The translations under genes and the position numbers were made by a program. The notes under the pieces are model-generated. The model did no database searches. It had not been told where the DNA came from and saw only the letters and a list, made by a program, of their open reading frames with translations. This document shows positions 31,798-40,056 of a stretch of DNA of 64,000 bases, piece by piece; positions within the stretch are counted from its first letter, which is position 1; every line of letters begins with the position of its first letter. This DNA is from Pelomonas sp. Root1444. GTDB taxonomy: Bacteria; Pseudomonadota; Gammaproteobacteria; Burkholderiales; Burkholderiaceae_C. The stretch lies in the NCBI RefSeq assembly GCF_001426885.1, contig NZ_LMFP01000003.1, positions 1-64,000 of the forward strand. The letters run 5' to 3'.

Positions 31798-32651
31798 TGC
31801 TCTTCGCTCTCATGGACGACCAGGCAGCGCAACTCGATGCTCTCGCGAAGCGGGGCGTCGGGCGGAATCTCGGGCAGGTCGAAGGCCGAGTGCAAGGTGA
31901 AACGGGCCACACCGCTGAGCCGGGAGTCGTACTGCTTGAACACCAGCGCCTCGTGACGATCCATCTCCGGAAAGTAGGACCAGCGATGCCGCTGTGAATG
32001 CTTCGCGAGATAGATTTCCCCGGTGCGGCGGGGGTATCGAACCTCGCTCTCGACGAGGTCCGCGGCGCTGACCGTGCGGGCATCGCAGACCGCGAGTGGC
32101 GTGTCCAGCACCGGCCCCTTGATGGAGCGCCAGATGTTGACGATGCCGTAGCGCCCGACACGGGCAGCCGCGTGCGCATCGCCAATGACCAGGGCCAATC
32201 GCCTGCGACCCGAGGCCTCGGTGTAATCGTTGTGGATGCGGCCGTTGGCGGCGGCCATGCCGGCACTTGAGCTGCGGCCAAAGCTCAAGGCGCTGCGGCC
32301 CGCTTCGCGTCGACGAATCAGGTGATCGAAGACATGAGCGTGGCGTGCCCCGGTGGCGGCGAGCGCCAGCTCGATGGCCTCCTGATAGTAGACCGCCTGG
32401 ACCGCAGCCTCATCGAGGAAGTCGACAACCGTGGTGGGCGCATCCCACAGCGCGAAGCCTTCACGTTCAAGGCAAGGTCTCTCGCTGGCCTTGCGGGCAT
32501 CCGCGATAAGCGTCTCGTGCAGGTCGTACCCGCAGTTCTCCCAGGGCGTGCCTGCCGGTGGTTCGCAGACATAGCTGTAGGGACGTTCAGCGGTGGGTTT
32601 CAGGTAGTTCAGGCCCGCCCGGATATCCGGCCTGGCAAGTTGCGACGTCAT
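31794..32651 (-). CDS. CmcJ/NvfI-family oxidoreductase
   Basis: From MTSQLARPDIRAGLNYLKPTAERPYSYV (32651) the protein has 285 residues. The pattern of a long N-terminal domain, then ANGRIHNDYTEASGRRRL with the His/Asp pair, YGIVNIWRSIKGPVLDTPLAVCDARTV, then RHRWSYFPEMDRHEALVFKQYDS and FTLHSAFDLPEIPPDAPLRESIELRCLVV, is typical of the CmcJ/NvfI family (cephamycin CmcJ and fungal NvfI relatives). These are iron/2-oxoglutarate-type hydroxylases or related enzymes. The stop overlaps the next gene by four bases. The substrate here is unknown. Confidence 0.88.
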   Translation of the reverse strand: MTSQLARPDIRAGLNYLKPTAERPYSYVCEPPAGTPWENCGYDLHETLIADARKASERPCLEREGFALWDAPTTVVDFLDEAAVQAVYYQEAIELALAATGARHAHVFDHLIRRREAGRSALSFGRSSSAGMAAANGRIHNDYTEASGRRRLALVIGDAHAAARVGRYGIVNIWRSIKGPVLDTPLAVCDARTVSAADLVESEVRYPRRTGEIYLAKHSQRHRWSYFPEMDRHEALVFKQYDSRLSGVARFTLHSAFDLPEIPPDAPLRESIELRCLVVHESEEQ

Positions 32652-32825
32652 AGGGGTTCCGGCTTTTGAACACGGAACCATTGAACCCAGTCGAGGCACC
32701 GACCTCAATCGACTTTCCGGTTCCTCCGCATGCGCAACAGGAATGTCGTGCGGCAGGGAATTCGTTTGATGACGGGCGCGGTGAACGCTTGAATGAGCCC
32801 ACCCTTTCGATGAGGCGGTGCAGGC

Positions 32826-33155
32826 ATGATGTGGATGAGAAAGCCCTGGAGCCCCACGGTCGTGCATGTCGATTTTGCGAAGTCCTACTGCATCACCGCT
32901 TCAAGAGACGTGTGGGTCATGTGCCTGGCAGGCACGGCGTGGTTGACGCGGGATGGCTGCCTCTCCGATCAGATTCTTTCGCCGGGCGATGTGACGCGCG
33001 TCTCCAAGGCCGATGCTGCCCTCGTCACCGGCATGCCGCGCTGCAGGCTTGGGATTACCGAGAAGCGCGAACACCTCGCTGACTTGCAGGGCATGACGAC
33101 GGCCGTGACGTCAGCAGCGGTTAGTCCCGTCGAGACCGCTGGTGAGATCAAGTAG
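32826..33155 (+). CDS. DUF2917 protein, 109 aa
   Basis: The core VWVMCLAGTAWLTRDGCLSDQILSPGDVTRVSKADAALVTGMPRCRLGI matches the DUF2917 pattern (V.V..G.AWVT.....D..L..G........A.V.A.P.....), a small beta-sandwich/cupin-like protein common in Burkholderiales. No function is established. It is divergent from the CmcJ gene; the LysR/MFS genes do not include it. Start at 32826 or the adjacent ATG at 32829. Confidence 0.7.
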   Translation: MMWMRKPWSPTVVHVDFAKSYCITASRDVWVMCLAGTAWLTRDGCLSDQILSPGDVTRVSKADAALVTGMPRCRLGITEKREHLADLQGMTTAVTSAAVSPVETAGEIK

Positions 33156-33677
33156 AGGTCACCGGCCAGCGACTGCTTGTCGCAGCAATTCCAAGTTGGG
33201 TGGCTGGGCACTTCCGTGCGAGAGCACCAGTTCGCCCCTTCGAGCTGTAGACATTCACGCCGGGTTGACGGACGGACCGGTGGCCCGGGAAGGCTGCTTT
33301 GCCGTCGACGGCGGTCATGGCTGCCACCGCGTCTTCAGTTGAGCCGATGGCGGCTTCGCGTCCCGGAGGATGAGCCTGGCAACTTGCCGCGGAGGACGGC
33401 AGCCGCTGCAAAGCCGTCGCCTGGCTCGGCAGCCGGGCGGGGTCAACAGCGCAGGGGTTTGGCGGCGAATCGAAACTTTGACGTCAAGCGTTGGCCTTCC
33501 GCTCCCCCCGCGGTCTGACACATTGCCATCAAGTCCGAAGCATTGCTATCTAGCTCCATACCGTCAACCAGGCGATCCCGTTCGACGCCTGCGTCGCGCT
33601 TGATTCCCCTGCGATTTCATCGAGGTCGACGCAGCACCTTACGCGTAGATTGGGACCATCAGGCCCAGGAGCGTCTC
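33156..33677. other. Intergenic, nothing recognised
   Basis: About 520 bp, GC-rich, with no frame that looks like a protein. A few phrases recall the non-coding repeats of the cassette island but I could not align them. The last part is the leader of the AlpA-like gene. Confidence 0.4.
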
Positions 33678-33896
33678 ATGCAAGCAGCAGACCAAACCGC
33701 CAATCCCGAGTTGCCGCTTCCGGCGTTCCTGCGCCTGCCCGTCGTTTTGCGCAGAACAGGGCTGGGCCGTTCGACGATCTACCGGATGATCGCCAACAAG
33801 GAATTCCCTGGGCAAGTTCGGATTGGGGCCAGGGCGGTGGCCTGGCGTCAGAACGACATCGACGAATGGATCGACGCCAGGCCATCGACGCATTGA
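33678..33896 (+). CDS. AlpA-family regulator (excisionase-like)
   Basis: From MQAADQTANPELPLPAFLRLPVVLRRTG (33678) the 72-residue protein is a winged helix-turn-helix of the AlpA type: FLRLPVVLRRTGLGRSTIYRMIANKEFPGQVRIGARAVAWRQNDIDEWID. AlpA proteins activate prophage or island integrase genes. There is no integrase next to it now. Its end overlaps the tail of the opposite-strand transposase-like gene. Confidence 0.9.
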   Translation: MQAADQTANPELPLPAFLRLPVVLRRTGLGRSTIYRMIANKEFPGQVRIGARAVAWRQNDIDEWIDARPSTH

Positions 33897-34987
33897 TTTC
33901 CATCCATCAGATGGGCCGCTCCCCGCTCAGGCGCGCACGCGCCAACGTCGCCTTTGGTGATCGACGCAGAGCCGCTGCGGTGAGTTCCACCCCCCATGCC
34001 ACGCAGCGAAGCGGACTCCTCAAGGATGCGGCGCAGCGGGGTGGCAATGATGATCCGATCTGCGGAACGGGATCGGCAGGCCGCCATCTGTTCGCTGAGC
34101 GTGGCCTTCGCCCGTTCGAAGTGGCGGGCTACCGACGCAGCCGAACAGAGCCCGTGAGTGACAGCGAGGCAGGCTACCAATGCCCGTCCACGCGCCGCGA
34201 GTGCGCTTGAACCAGCCCGAAGTTCAAGCGGTCCTGAAGGGTGAATCCTTGCTGCCACCCACGCCTCCAGGAGCACAAGAGCCCCGCCGATGTCGTAGCT
34301 GCCACCGGCAGCGATCAATGCCGCCGCAGCGCCCTCTACGGCCTTCGCCATTGTCGGCTGAGGGCCCACGCCGCCGGTGGCCAGCTCGAGCCCCCGGACA
34401 AGCTCCCAGGCACGCCAATCCTCGTCAGACGGGCGCTTCGCTATCCACTGCCTCAAGGCGGCGCGCGCCGCGGGCACCGGTTGTCCGAAGTGACTCAGCA
34501 TCGGTCGAGTATCAAACCCCTTCGACGGCGTCAACCCGAGCGCCACCCTCAAACCACCGTTAGGGTGGTGCGTCGGCGTCGCGCACAACTTTTGCAGCAC
34601 CGGTCGCCATGCGAGCATGCGCAGCTCGTGGCGCAGCGCTTCAACGGATTCGATGGGCAGCGCCCGGAACGGGCCGGCAAGCACCGGACTGCGAACCGGC
34701 TGCGCTTCGCGAACCCAACGCGACAGGACGTTCCCGAAAGCGCGTGCCACCCCGCCCACCGCGTCGTCCGAGCGGATCTGTGCGATCGCGTGTATCTCGG
34801 TGGGCATGAGCAGGAAGTCGATGAGCACCCTGCCCGAGCGCTGATGCGCACCGATGAGCCGGTTTCGGATTCGGCCAGCGAGTGACGGTTGCACGAGGAA
34901 GTCCCGTCCGACCGCGGCCTGCCAGCACAAGCTCCAGGTCCTGGCCTTGGGATCCGGCCCTTTTCCGGTGGTGGTCGCACTGCACAT
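33848..34987 (-). CDS. REP-associated tyrosine transposase-like protein with degenerate HUH motif
   Basis: The 379-residue protein follows the RAYT order: an N-terminal part RDFLVQPSLAGRIRNRLIGAHQRSGRVLIDFLLMPTEIHAI, a middle part SPVLAGPFRALPIESVEALRHELRMLAWRPVLQKLCATP, and a DnaA-C-like HTH (ARGRALVACLAVTHGLCSAASVARHFERAKATLSEQM). In active RAYTs the first part ends in MPNHVHxL. Here the first metal-binding His is Glu (MPTEIHAI), so catalysis is probably lost. It may be a domesticated DNA-binding relative. It lies divergent from the lasso peptide precursor; its 379 residues exceed the usual RAYT length. Confidence 0.55.
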   Translation of the reverse strand: MCSATTTGKGPDPKARTWSLCWQAAVGRDFLVQPSLAGRIRNRLIGAHQRSGRVLIDFLLMPTEIHAIAQIRSDDAVGGVARAFGNVLSRWVREAQPVRSPVLAGPFRALPIESVEALRHELRMLAWRPVLQKLCATPTHHPNGGLRVALGLTPSKGFDTRPMLSHFGQPVPAARAALRQWIAKRPSDEDWRAWELVRGLELATGGVGPQPTMAKAVEGAAAALIAAGGSYDIGGALVLLEAWVAARIHPSGPLELRAGSSALAARGRALVACLAVTHGLCSAASVARHFERAKATLSEQMAACRSRSADRIIIATPLRRILEESASLRGMGGGTHRSGSASITKGDVGACAPERGAAHLMDGNQCVDGLASIHSSMSF

Positions 34988-35299
34988 GAAGCAATGACGA
35001 TTGCGCCCTGGATTCCCTCATCCCCAATTCATCAATATCCGCTCGAACGTTCGGTTCGGGAAAACAACCCCAGAGAGCCTCCGCCGGCCACGCAGCCGAA
35101 CAAGTAGACCTTCGTTGTCCCAGGCCGTCCCAGGCCGGTCCGCCTGGCCACGCGCAGGTGAAACCCATCCGAAGGTCGACCGAACGCCGAAAGGGATCGC
35201 CTCCATCCCATCGACCGACCGGGCGCCGCGGACTACCTTGAGGCCGCCCGAAGTCCAGAAGGCCAAGGGCATTCGCAACCTCAACTGAAGGAGTCCATC
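34988..35299. other. Leader region of the lasso peptide operon
   Basis: This 312-bp region separates the divergent transposase-like gene from the precursor gene. It must hold the promoter of the lasso operon. I see a small hairpin (CCAGGC, six-base loop, GCCTGG at 35130-35147) and the ribosome site AAGGAG at 35288-35293, seven bases from the ATG. No clear -35/-10 pair stands out. Confidence 0.5.
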
Positions 35300-35434
35300 A
35301 TGGACAAGACTTTCCAACCCGAACTGGACCTGCAAGTCGTCGAACTGGGCGACGCCAAGGAGCTGACCATGGGCATCCCCAACCAGGTCAACTCGGAAGA
35401 CAACCCGCAGGTCCCGCACAAGCTGCAGGACTGA
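35300..35434 (+). CDS. Lasso peptide precursor (rubrivinodin-like)
   Basis: This 44-residue peptide is too short for ordinary ORF calls. The leader is residues 1-24, ending LTM; Thr at position -2 is the conserved leader residue of proteobacterial lasso precursors. The predicted core has 20 residues, beginning GIPNQVNSE and ending DNPQVPHKLQD. Gly1 would be joined to the side chain of Glu9, a nine-membered ring, leaving an 11-residue tail. From memory, the published Rubrivivax rubrivinodin core also has Pro3 and the block NSEDNP followed by a second Pro. It is followed by a hairpin and then by the B, C and D genes. The ribosome site AAGGAG is ideal. Confidence 0.92.
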   Translation: MDKTFQPELDLQVVELGDAKELTMGIPNQVNSEDNPQVPHKLQD

Positions 35435-35443
35435 GCGAGCTCC

Positions 35444-35470
35444 GCGCGCGCCACCCACTCCGGCGCGCGC
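35444..35470 (+). terminator. Attenuator-like hairpin between precursor and processing genes
   Basis: A perfect 9-bp GC-only stem (35444-35452 with 35462-35470), a 9-base loop and a short TTT tail, starting ten bases after the precursor stop. Hairpins at this place are known in proteobacterial lasso operons and should raise precursor mRNA over the enzyme genes. Confidence 0.8.
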
Positions 35471-35668
35471 TTTGATGCTTCCCCGCAAGGACGTACGGCG
35501 CACCGCAGCTCAACGAACGCGCCCACACCGCACCGCAATCGCCCTGCGTCCACGTCCTTGCATTCGATTCCGGGCGCGTCCGGCACTGATCAGTCGACCT
35601 GTATCGGGACGCGCCAAAAGCGCTGGCGAGTACTTGCCCGCAACAAGCCAGAACGCTGAGGAGTCTTG

Positions 35669-36388
35669 ATGCAACCTGCCCCCTCGAGTCCGACTCTGAG
35701 ATTGGCCTGCCATGTCCGGGCCTGCAACGCCGACGGCCAGACCATCCTGCTGGACTTGCGGCGCAACCGGTATCTCGGCATCGGAAGGCAGGCTTCGACG
35801 GCGTTGGCCGCCCTCGTGCAGGGCTGGCCGACCAGCCTGCCGCCCAACGATGCATCGCCGGCCCCAGTCGGCGAGTTCACCCGGCAGCTCATCTCTCAAG
35901 GGCTGCTCACCGACAAAGCATTCGGTCTGCCGCCCGCTCCCGCTGCGGAGGAAGCGACGGCGTCGCTCGACCTCGTGGACGCAAATCCAAATGCCGATAT
36001 TGGCGCGAGGCACGTCGCCCATTTCCTCAAGAGCGCGGCTCTCACGGCCTGGTGGCTCCGCAGCCGCACCCTGTACGACATCGCCCTGAAGGTCGCCGCA
36101 CGCCGGGAGCGGCTCACGGCGCCGACGCCGCCGTCGCTCGAAGCCATCAGGGTGGCCACCGCCGTCTACGAGACGCTGCGGCCACTGGTCTTCACGGCAC
36201 GCGAGAGATGCCTGCACGACTCGCTGACCCTCGTCTGCTTCCTCGCCACGCAAGACCTGCCCTCGCGATGGGTGGTCGGGGTCAAGACCTGCCCTTTCGG
36301 CGCGCACGCATGGGTCCAAAGCGGCCGCACGGTCCTGAACGATCAACACGAGTACGTTCGCGGCTTCCGCCCCATCCTCGTCGTGTAG
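35669..36388 (+). CDS. Lasso peptide B protein (fused leader-binding B1 and protease B2)
   Basis: This 239-residue protein starts at ATG 35669 (GAGGAG ribosome site). Residues about 8-90 are the PqqD-like leader-binding domain (LRLACHVRACNADGQTILLDLRRNRYLGIGRQASTALAALVQGW). Residues about 105-239 are the transglutaminase-like B2 peptidase with catalytic C181 (ERCLHDSLTLVCFLA), H213 (FGAHAWVQ) and D225 (NDQHEY). It binds the leader and cleaves it from the core. B1 and B2 are one protein here, as in most proteobacteria. It precedes the cyclase by nine bases. Confidence 0.95.
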   Translation: MQPAPSSPTLRLACHVRACNADGQTILLDLRRNRYLGIGRQASTALAALVQGWPTSLPPNDASPAPVGEFTRQLISQGLLTDKAFGLPPAPAAEEATASLDLVDANPNADIGARHVAHFLKSAALTAWWLRSRTLYDIALKVAARRERLTAPTPPSLEAIRVATAVYETLRPLVFTARERCLHDSLTLVCFLATQDLPSRWVVGVKTCPFGAHAWVQSGRTVLNDQHEYVRGFRPILVV

Positions 36389-36397
36389 CCGATCGCC

Positions 36398-38188
36398 ATG
36401 TTCCGCTACATCGCCATTTCATGGGACGAGTCGCAGCCGGTCTGCACCGCGGCGGCGCGCCAGCTCAGCATGAGCTGGCAGTCACGCCCAGCTTGGGACG
36501 GCGCCCTCGTTCGCCCGGGGCTGCACGTTTTCACGACCGGCTCCAGAACCGGCATCAACGAGGCGCACCCGCTGCCCGGGGGCGCGGGTGTCGTGCTGGG
36601 CAAGCTGTTTCGCCGCCGCGAGCTTGACGCGCCTCCCGCGCGTCACGTGCGCCTCAACGACCGGGAGGCTGCCGGCATCGTCGACAGCGGTGCCAGCAGC
36701 CTCGTCACCGATTTCTGGGGACGCTATGTCGCCTTCGTGCAGGCGACGTCCGGCGCCTTCGTGCTTCGCGATCCCAGTGGCACGCTGCCCTGCTTCCGAA
36801 CTCGACATGAAGGGGTCGAAATCGTCTTCTCCTGGCTCGAGGACGCTCTGGAGATGCTGGGCGACGCGAAACCCTTCGCTGTGAACTGGGACGCGTTGAC
36901 CGCCCAGTTGCGCCTCGGCGTCCTCAGCGGGCGGGAAACCGCACTGGACGGCGTGTCCCAGGTGCTCCCGGGCGAGCTGGTCGAATTGCACGCCGGTCGC
37001 GCAGCCGTCTTGTGGAGCGCAATCGATGTCGCACGCTCACCGGAGCCGTGCCATGCCGAGGAAGCCACTTGTCGGCTCCGGGCAACCGTGCAGGCCTGCA
37101 CCCGCGCCTGGGCGGCCTGCTACGACACCTTGCTGCTGCGGCTGTCCGGCGGCGTCGACTCCTCCATCGTCCTGAGCTGCCTCGGCCCAGGCAGCACGCT
37201 CGCCGACGTGATCGGCGTCAACTACCACTCCCCCGGTGCCGACAGCGACGAGCGGACGTATGCACGACTGGCCGCCGCACGTGCCGGTCGGGACCTGCTG
37301 GAGCGCGAGCGCGACGCGGGCTTCCGTATCGAGCAAGTCCTTCAGGCGGCGCGCATGCCGGCACCGATCCCCTACGTCGGCTGGATGAATGCCGCCACGG
37401 ACGCCAGACTGGCCAGCGCGTACGCGGCGCCGGCGATGTTCACCGGCGCCGGCGGTGATCCGCTTTTCTATGAATACCCGCGCTGGTGGCCGGCTGCCGA
37501 CTACCTGCATGACAGGGGCATCGATGCCGGTTTCCCGGCGGCGGCAATGGACGCCGCCCGTCTCGGCAGACTGTCGGTCTGGCGCACCGCTGCGCTGGCG
37601 CTCAGGGAGCGCGTCCGGCCGGACCTTGCCGCCAGGACCCCGGGGAGCTTTGAAGGCCTGCTCGCACCAGCCCTCCAGCGGCAAAGGATCGAAGCGCGCC
37701 GCTTCACCCATCCCGCACTTTGCGAAGCGGACGCCCTGCCGCTGGGCAAGTACATGCAGGCCATCGCGCTGATGTACCCCCTCGGGTACTACGACCCGTT
37801 CGAGCAGTCCTGCGCGCCGGAACTGGTCAATCCGCTCTTCTCGCAGCCGCTGGTGGAGCTGTGCCTTCGCCTGCCAACCTATGTGCTGACGCAGGGCGGC
37901 CGCGGTCGCGCCCTGGCAAGGCGGGCGTTCGCGGCCGATCTCCCGCCCCAGATCACCAACCGGCGCTCCAAAGGCGGGATGGAGGAGCACATCAAGGCGG
38001 TGCTGGACGCCAACATCGAGCGGGTGCGCTGCCTGCTGCTCGACGGCGAGCTCAGTCGCCGCGCCATGATCGAGCGCGCCCGGCTCGAGGAGCTGCTGTC
38101 CGGCAGGCCCACGGCGCTTGCAGGCGCCGTCAGCCAGATCCATGCTTTGGCGGCGGTGGAGGCATGGTTGACGCGCTGGACCCGATAG
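36398..38188 (+). CDS. Lasso peptide cyclase (asparagine synthetase-like C protein)
   Basis: This 596-residue enzyme activates the Glu9 side chain with ATP and closes the ring onto Gly1. An N-terminal glutaminase-like domain (MFRYIAISWDE...) lacks the catalytic Cys2 of true asparagine synthetases, as expected for lasso cyclases. The synthetase domain has the pyrophosphatase loop SGGVDS at residues 250-255 and a late block NPLFSQPLVELCLRLPTYVL, then a Lys-rich ITNRRSKGGMEEHIKAVL. The length is normal. It follows the B gene by nine bases and precedes the ABC exporter by 22. Confidence 0.96.
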   Translation: MFRYIAISWDESQPVCTAAARQLSMSWQSRPAWDGALVRPGLHVFTTGSRTGINEAHPLPGGAGVVLGKLFRRRELDAPPARHVRLNDREAAGIVDSGASSLVTDFWGRYVAFVQATSGAFVLRDPSGTLPCFRTRHEGVEIVFSWLEDALEMLGDAKPFAVNWDALTAQLRLGVLSGRETALDGVSQVLPGELVELHAGRAAVLWSAIDVARSPEPCHAEEATCRLRATVQACTRAWAACYDTLLLRLSGGVDSSIVLSCLGPGSTLADVIGVNYHSPGADSDERTYARLAAARAGRDLLERERDAGFRIEQVLQAARMPAPIPYVGWMNAATDARLASAYAAPAMFTGAGGDPLFYEYPRWWPAADYLHDRGIDAGFPAAAMDAARLGRLSVWRTAALALRERVRPDLAARTPGSFEGLLAPALQRQRIEARRFTHPALCEADALPLGKYMQAIALMYPLGYYDPFEQSCAPELVNPLFSQPLVELCLRLPTYVLTQGGRGRALARRAFAADLPPQITNRRSKGGMEEHIKAVLDANIERVRCLLLDGELSRRAMIERARLEELLSGRPTALAGAVSQIHALAAVEAWLTRWTR

Positions 38189-38210
38189 CAGGCCGCACCC
38201 TGTAGACGGC

Positions 38211-40043
38211 ATGTCGACGTTTCGCGAGCTGGTGGCCGCCCTCCATGTGCTGACCGACGGTGCCGGCCGAACCGTCGCCTGGCGCGTGTGCGCGGCGAAC
38301 CTGCTGGCGATTTCGACCGGCGCGCTGGCGGGCTTGGCGCCTCTGGCGCTGAAGGAGATGGTCGACGCCGCAGCGAGGGCCGCGACGAAGCCGCGCCCGG
38401 TCGCGTCGCTGGCCATGTTCGGCGTTGTGTACATCGGCTGCCTCGGCCTGGGCCGGCTTCTGACGGAGATTCGGCCCTGGCTGATGAGCGGCGCCGAGCA
38501 GCACCTCTACGCCGGGCTGCGCCAGCGCTACTTCAAGCACCTGCTGGATCTGCCGCTGGCATTCCACCTGAACAAACGCACTGGTGCGGTGATCCACGCA
38601 TTGCAGCAAGGCATCTCCGGCTACCAGATCATCATGTTCCACGCCGTCAACAGCATCGTCCCGGTGCTGGTCGAAGCGGCCACCGTGATCGTCGTGCTGA
38701 TGTCGCTCGGACAGCCTGCGCTGACGGCGACATTCGCAGCGACCGCCCTCGCCTATTTCGCGGTCATGGCCTGGGGCACCTCGGGCATGGCTGCAACGGC
38801 GCAGGCCGTCGCGGACGCGGGCAGCGATGTCCACGCGAGGCTCACCGACGGTCTCATCAACTTCGAGCCGATCAAGTGCTTCGGCGCGGAGCGACGAACG
38901 CTCCATGGTTTCGAGCTGTCGTGCTTCGCACTTGTGCGCTGCTGGTCGGAGTTGCAGCGTCGGCGCCTCCGACTCGGGCTTTCGATCGCCGCCGTGTTTG
39001 TGCTGTCGATGGCCGCGTCACTTGCGCTGGCGACACAGGGTGCGGCGAACGGCACGCTGACCGTTGGCGGCTTCGTGCTGGCCAACGTCTACATGCTTCA
39101 GGTCATTCGTCCCCTTGAGGCTTTGAGCAGCGCCGTGCGCGACGTGTTCCAGGGCCTGGCGTTCGTCCGTCCTCTGCTGGGCGTGTTCGACACGGCCCCG
39201 GAGACATCACGCGAGGGCGAGCGCGCGACCCTGATCGGCTCTGGCGCCGCGCCGCCGCCCGGCGACCCCGTGCTGCGCCTGGGGCGCCGGCCACCGCCTC
39301 ATGTCAGCATCCGCGGCGTGCGCCTGGCCTTCGACGCGGGCACTCCCGTACTGAGCAATTTCAGCCTGGAAGTGCCGCCGGGTCGCTCGACGGCCATCGT
39401 GGGCGCCAGCGGCTGCGGCAAGTCATCACTGGTGAGGCTGCTGCTGCGGCTGCGCGAGCCGGATGCCGGCAGCATCCTGCTGGACGGTGTCGCCATCGAC
39501 ACCTTGCCGATCGACGCCCTCCGCTCCTTGATCGCGGTCGTGCCGCAGGACGTCGTTCTCTTCAACACGACGCTCGCCGCGAACATCGGGCTCGGCAAGG
39601 ACGACGCGACGCCAGGGGAAATCGAGCGCGCCGCACGCCTTGCAGGGCTGCACGACTTCGTTGCAACCCTTCCCCACGGCTACGGCACGCCGATCGGCGA
39701 ACGCGGTCTGAAGCTATCGGGCGGCGAACGCCAGCGCATCGCCATTGCGCGGGCGATCCTGAGGGATCCGGATATCTTCGTGTTCGACGAGGCAACCTCG
39801 ATGCTGGACGGCCCGACCGAGCGGGCGATCCTGCGCAACCTGCGAGAGATATCTGTGGGTCGCACCACCATCACCATCGCCCACCGACTGTCCGCCATCC
39901 AGGATGCCGACCTCATCGCGGTGGTCGGCAGTGGCATGGTCATCGAGCAAGGTGACCACGAGACGCTGCTGGCCAGGGACGGCGTCTACGCCGCCATGTG
40001 GCGGGCGCAGAAGGCGGGCATTCGGCCCGGCGAGCGCGGATGA
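38211..40043 (+). CDS. Lasso peptide ABC exporter (D protein)
   Basis: This 610-residue half transporter would work as a homodimer in the inner membrane to export the lasso peptide and give self-immunity. Six membrane helices lie in the first 320 residues. The ATPase domain has Walker A GASGCGKSS (398-406), the signature LSGGE (502-506), Walker B IFVFDEAT (D526, E527) and an H-loop in TITIAHRLSAI. There is no peptidase domain. It is the last plus-strand gene of the production operon and converges on the isopeptidase gene with 13 bases between. Confidence 0.95.
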   Translation: MSTFRELVAALHVLTDGAGRTVAWRVCAANLLAISTGALAGLAPLALKEMVDAAARAATKPRPVASLAMFGVVYIGCLGLGRLLTEIRPWLMSGAEQHLYAGLRQRYFKHLLDLPLAFHLNKRTGAVIHALQQGISGYQIIMFHAVNSIVPVLVEAATVIVVLMSLGQPALTATFAATALAYFAVMAWGTSGMAATAQAVADAGSDVHARLTDGLINFEPIKCFGAERRTLHGFELSCFALVRCWSELQRRRLRLGLSIAAVFVLSMAASLALATQGAANGTLTVGGFVLANVYMLQVIRPLEALSSAVRDVFQGLAFVRPLLGVFDTAPETSREGERATLIGSGAAPPPGDPVLRLGRRPPPHVSIRGVRLAFDAGTPVLSNFSLEVPPGRSTAIVGASGCGKSSLVRLLLRLREPDAGSILLDGVAIDTLPIDALRSLIAVVPQDVVLFNTTLAANIGLGKDDATPGEIERAARLAGLHDFVATLPHGYGTPIGERGLKLSGGERQRIAIARAILRDPDIFVFDEATSMLDGPTERAILRNLREISVGRTTITIAHRLSAIQDADLIAVVGSGMVIEQGDHETLLARDGVYAAMWRAQKAGIRPGERG

Positions 40044-40056
40044 CCATGTCGCGGAC

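Noticed and set aside
35472-35669. Possible second lasso precursor between the hairpin and the B gene
   Set aside because: The only frame is Arg-rich with no T-x-G leader junction and no Asp/Glu at ring position 7-9.
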